Assembly: GCA_000504625.1 (NCBI GenBank)
Contig: AZHR01000007.1
Coordinates: 1-62,602, forward strand
Length of the DNA: 62,602 nucleotides
Origin: an alpha proteobacterium SCGC AAA240-E13
Lineage (GTDB): Bacteria > Pseudomonadota > Alphaproteobacteria > Pelagibacterales > Pelagibacteraceae
Direction of reading: 5' to 3'
The position numbers were made by a program, and so were the translations under genes. The notes under the pieces were generated by a model. The model searched no databases and was not told where the DNA came from. It saw only the letters and a list, made by a program, of their open reading frames with translations. This document shows, one piece after another, positions 60,377 through 62,602 of the stretch (the stretch's first letter is position 1; each line of letters begins with the position of its first letter).

Positions 60377-62219
60377 TCTTATTATCATCAACAATATGAT
60401 AAAGTGGTGCTTTTTCCATGGTAAATTTACCAGTCTTAGGATCACGACGAGATAGAGTTAAACAATGCCAATTTTCATCATCCACTTTCATATAGTCGCC
60501 CCGATAGTAATAGCCCGGCCAACGTGTTTCCTCTCGAAACAGTGTATGCTCTGCCACGCACTGTGAAGTAAGTGCTCGGTGTTTCAATTCCCAGGCACGC
60601 ATAAGCTGATGATAATCTTCGGCTCCAATATGCTCGAGGTCTTCTTGAAGCATACCTAATAATTCTATACCGCGTTTGAGTAAATTTCCGTTTGTCATAT
60701 AGTTTGTGCCGATACCACCAACATATTCGTCCATAATCTGCTGAAGACGTTGAAGACCTTGAATAGGCAAAAGATAACTTGGTGAAACTGTTCCCGCAGT
60801 AATCTCGTTGCGGCCCACAGTATAGTTCTCCAAAGGTTTGTATATAATCTCCTTAAGATCTTCGCACTGCTTGTCATTGACTTCGATTTTTTTATCACCC
60901 AGATCTTGAATATATTTAACTGCTGCTTTTGCGGCAAGACGACCTTCTGTAAAAGAACCCGAAGAGAATTTGTGAGCACTACCACCAACGGTATCTCCTG
61001 CTCCAAAAAGCCCATCAACTGTCAGCATTCGGTTATACCCCCAAAAATATTCAGGTGGTGAAAGATCTTCTGGACCACTTACCCAAGCACCCGAACAAGT
61101 AGCGTGAGAACCCATAACATATGGTTCAGATGTAGTCAGTTCAGGATCTTCGTATTTTGGGTCAATATTTTGAGATGCCCAAACAACTGCTTGTCCAATA
61201 GTCATACCAAGAAAGTTCTCCCATCCAATGACCTCTAAATGAGGATCTTGGAAAGCCTCCGTTGTAACCATATGAATTGGGCCTCCACCAGCTTTAACTT
61301 CCTCTATGAAAGCATGGTTACGCAAGCATGTAGGTACTGGATGGTGATCTATATATTCTCCTACCAATTTTTTAGTTTGCTCGTACCATTTTTTTTCGTA
61401 ATTTTCTCCTTTGCCATTTCGTGTGTAAGTCTTGAGATGTAAAAAGTATGCACCAACTGGACCATAACCATCTTTGAATCGAGTAAGGACAATACGATTC
61501 TCCATTTGAGTCATTTTAGCACCAACTGCTATTGGTAATGCATAAGCCGAACCATTGCTCCAAGGTGCATACCAAGTTCGACCCATTCCTTCACCCACTG
61601 CTCTAGGTTTAAAAATATGAGAGGCACCACCAGCAGCCACAATAACAGCTTTGGCACGAAAGACATGATAATTACCGGTACGCATATTAAAACCTACAGC
61701 TCCACCAACTCGATTTTGTTTGCTTTCGTCCATAAGTAGGTGAGTTATCATAATTCGATTATATATTTTGTCAGCAGACTTTTTAGCAGCTTCAGCAACA
61801 ATTGGTTTGTAACTCTCTCCATGAATCATTATCTGCCATTTACCTTCACGTAGATAACGTCCAGTTTTTTCATCACGCATCATAGGTAAACCCCACTCGT
61901 CGAACATGTGTACTGTAGAATCAACATGACGAGCCATATCATAACCAAGATCTTCACGTACCAAACCCATTAGGTCATTACGTGCGTAACGTACGTGATC
62001 CTCTGGCTGATTCTCATTCCACTGCATACCCATATAACAATTAATCGCGTATAGACCTTGAGCTACTGCACCGCTCCGATCAATATTGGCTTTTTCAACA
62101 CAAACAATTTTCAAGTCTCGGCCCCAGTATCTGGCTTCAAATGTAGCACCAGTACCAGCCATTCCTCCTCCAACAACTAGGATATCGCAATCTTCGTAAA
62201 CTGTTTTTATTTTTCCCAT
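60363..62219 (-). CDS. aprA: Adenylylsulfate (APS) reductase alpha subunit
   Basis: 618 aa, normal for AprA. The FAD motif is CDILVVGGGMAGTGATFEA near residue 12, followed by VCVEKANIDRSGAVAQGLYAINCYMG near residue 40. Further family marks are HFIHGESYK-like IMIHGESYKPIVAEAAKK near residue 131, ASHIFKPRAVGEGMGRTWYAPW near residue 198, and MGSHATCSGAWVSGPED near residue 363. AprBA interconverts sulfite plus AMP with APS; in heterotrophs it probably works as a sulfite oxidase. Overlaps aprB by 1 nt. GC is much higher (47-53% in sampled lines) than the rest of the window, unlike aprB. Confidence 0.96.
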   Translation of the reverse strand: MGKIKTVYEDCDILVVGGGMAGTGATFEARYWGRDLKIVCVEKANIDRSGAVAQGLYAINCYMGMQWNENQPEDHVRYARNDLMGLVREDLGYDMARHVDSTVHMFDEWGLPMMRDEKTGRYLREGKWQIMIHGESYKPIVAEAAKKSADKIYNRIMITHLLMDESKQNRVGGAVGFNMRTGNYHVFRAKAVIVAAGGASHIFKPRAVGEGMGRTWYAPWSNGSAYALPIAVGAKMTQMENRIVLTRFKDGYGPVGAYFLHLKTYTRNGKGENYEKKWYEQTKKLVGEYIDHHPVPTCLRNHAFIEEVKAGGGPIHMVTTEAFQDPHLEVIGWENFLGMTIGQAVVWASQNIDPKYEDPELTTSEPYVMGSHATCSGAWVSGPEDLSPPEYFWGYNRMLTVDGLFGAGDTVGGSAHKFSSGSFTEGRLAAKAAVKYIQDLGDKKIEVNDKQCEDLKEIIYKPLENYTVGRNEITAGTVSPSYLLPIQGLQRLQQIMDEYVGGIGTNYMTNGNLLKRGIELLGMLQEDLEHIGAEDYHQLMRAWELKHRALTSQCVAEHTLFREETRWPGYYYRGDYMKVDDENWHCLTLSRRDPKTGKFTMEKAPLYHIVDDNKNEAS

Positions 62220-62602
62220 TAATAATAGACGCCTTGTTTAAATTTTTCTTTTTTCAATTCAGGCAGACCGGTATCAATGTTAAGTCCTTTTGGTTCTGAA
62301 TAAAGTAGCTGTGAGTCTAAAGCTTCTTTGCTAGGTCTTTCTTTTTCAGCAAGTTTTGGAATATGTTTTCCCCAAGGTTTTGTTGTAATTGGAGAAACAA
62401 AATCCTTTACTGTTCCATTTCTAAATTTAATTTTCCATGAGATCATTCCTTTTTCTTCTTCTCGAAGCACTCTAACGCTATGACCCATAGGAGCAAAATC
62501 AGCATATCCACGTACATCAATTGCATTTTGTGGACAGGCCTTTACACACGAGTAACACTCCCAACAAAAATTTGGTTCAATATTTACGGCACGTCGGATA
62601 GT
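62219..62602 (-). CDS. aprB: Adenylylsulfate (APS) reductase beta subunit (partial)
   Basis: 127 codons, open to the window edge; the N-terminal part is missing. The frame entering from 62602 reads a 4Fe-4S ferredoxin motif NFCWECYSCVKACPQNAID, followed by GYADFAPMGHSV and the C-terminal tail that packs on AprA, ending KFKQGVYY. An internal ATG at 62486-62488 would omit the cluster ligands, so it is not the real start. It carries electrons to or from the AprA flavin. GC is near 33%, unlike the adjacent aprA. Confidence 0.93.
   Translation of the reverse strand, partial: TIRRAVNIEPNFCWECYSCVKACPQNAIDVRGYADFAPMGHSVRVLREEEKGMISWKIKFRNGTVKDFVSPITTKPWGKHIPKLAEKERPSKEALDSQLLYSEPKGLNIDTGLPELKKEKFKQGVYY

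Noticed and set aside
60377..60445. Longer N-terminus for the gene after aprA
   Set aside because: The extra 23 codons lie fully inside aprA, and the resulting segment looks like shadow sequence of that gene.
1..62602. Riboswitches (glycine, SAM-type) and CRISPR arrays
   Set aside because: Leaders of the catabolic genes are too short or lack the conserved helices I could recognise, and no spaced direct repeats were seen.

Overview
The window looks like part of a streamlined marine alphaproteobacterial genome, most likely SAR11 (Pelagibacterales). The signs are very AT-rich DNA, intergenic gaps of a few bases, many 4-8 nt gene overlaps, short convergent 3' overlaps and a content of transporters for small marine organic compounds. 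I see no insertion sequence, integrase, phage gene or CRISPR array. No stretch above 300 bases lacks a gene; the longest empty gap is the 204 bp tpa/tauA intergenic region. No transcription factor gene was recognised anywhere in the 62.6 kb.

Layout. (1) 1-4726, minus strand: the front of the respiratory complex I operon, nuoA-B-C-D-E-F and the first codons of nuoG, preceded by tRNA-Val and tRNA-Asp. (2) 5-17.9 kb: an orphan glycosyltransferase-like gene, a leucine-dehydrogenase-family gene, the quality-control block tig-clpP-clpX-lon, tRNA-Leu, an NCS2 nucleobase permease, MOSC and GNAT proteins, and a small sugar/glycan pair. (3) 18-31.5 kb: taurine module. A minus-strand operon (tpa, ald, dimethylglycine-dehydrogenase-like flavoprotein) diverges from tauA-tauB-tauC-dhaL; dhaK and a phosphate acetyltransferase follow after two opposed genes (2OG-Fe(II) dioxygenase-like, epoxide hydrolase). 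(4) 31.6-37.4 kb: metF-like gene plus an MFS/BT1-like carrier, a DMT exporter, an aldehyde dehydrogenase and a FAH-family hydrolase. (5) 37.5-41.2 kb: a minus-strand operon headed by a HisD homologue that I read as sulfopropanediol dehydrogenase HpsN, then an SDR, a saccharopine-dehydrogenase-like gene and a GYD protein. (6) 41.3-45.2 kb: allantoin breakdown (puuE, alc, allA) and an NCS1 permease. (7) 45.3-48.4 kb: a TRAP transporter. (8) 48.5-55.5 kb: a tightly coupled six-gene chain (GMC oxidoreductase, TerC, SDR, FkbM, M23 peptidase, FkbM), a methyltransferase-like gene and a creatinase/DoeA-like M24 protein. (9) 55.5-62.6 kb: sulfonate desulfonation and sulfite handling: xsc, suyA, suyB, a TauE/SafE sulfite exporter, and aprB-aprA plus a small conserved protein.

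How it fits together. The window appears to encode two routes for C2 and C3 sulfonates. Taurine: TauABC uptake, Tpa to sulfoacetaldehyde plus alanine, Ald recycling pyruvate and releasing ammonium, Xsc to sulfite plus acetyl phosphate, and the Pta-family enzyme to acetyl-CoA. 2,3-Dihydroxypropane-1-sulfonate (DHPS): HpsN to sulfolactate, then SuyAB to pyruvate plus sulfite. Both give sulfite, which TauE can export and AprBA can oxidise to APS. The flavoprotein in the tpa operon and the metF-like gene suggest, as inference only, that N-methylated taurines may also feed in through folate one-carbon metabolism. All functional calls come from reading motifs and recalling families; no database search was run.
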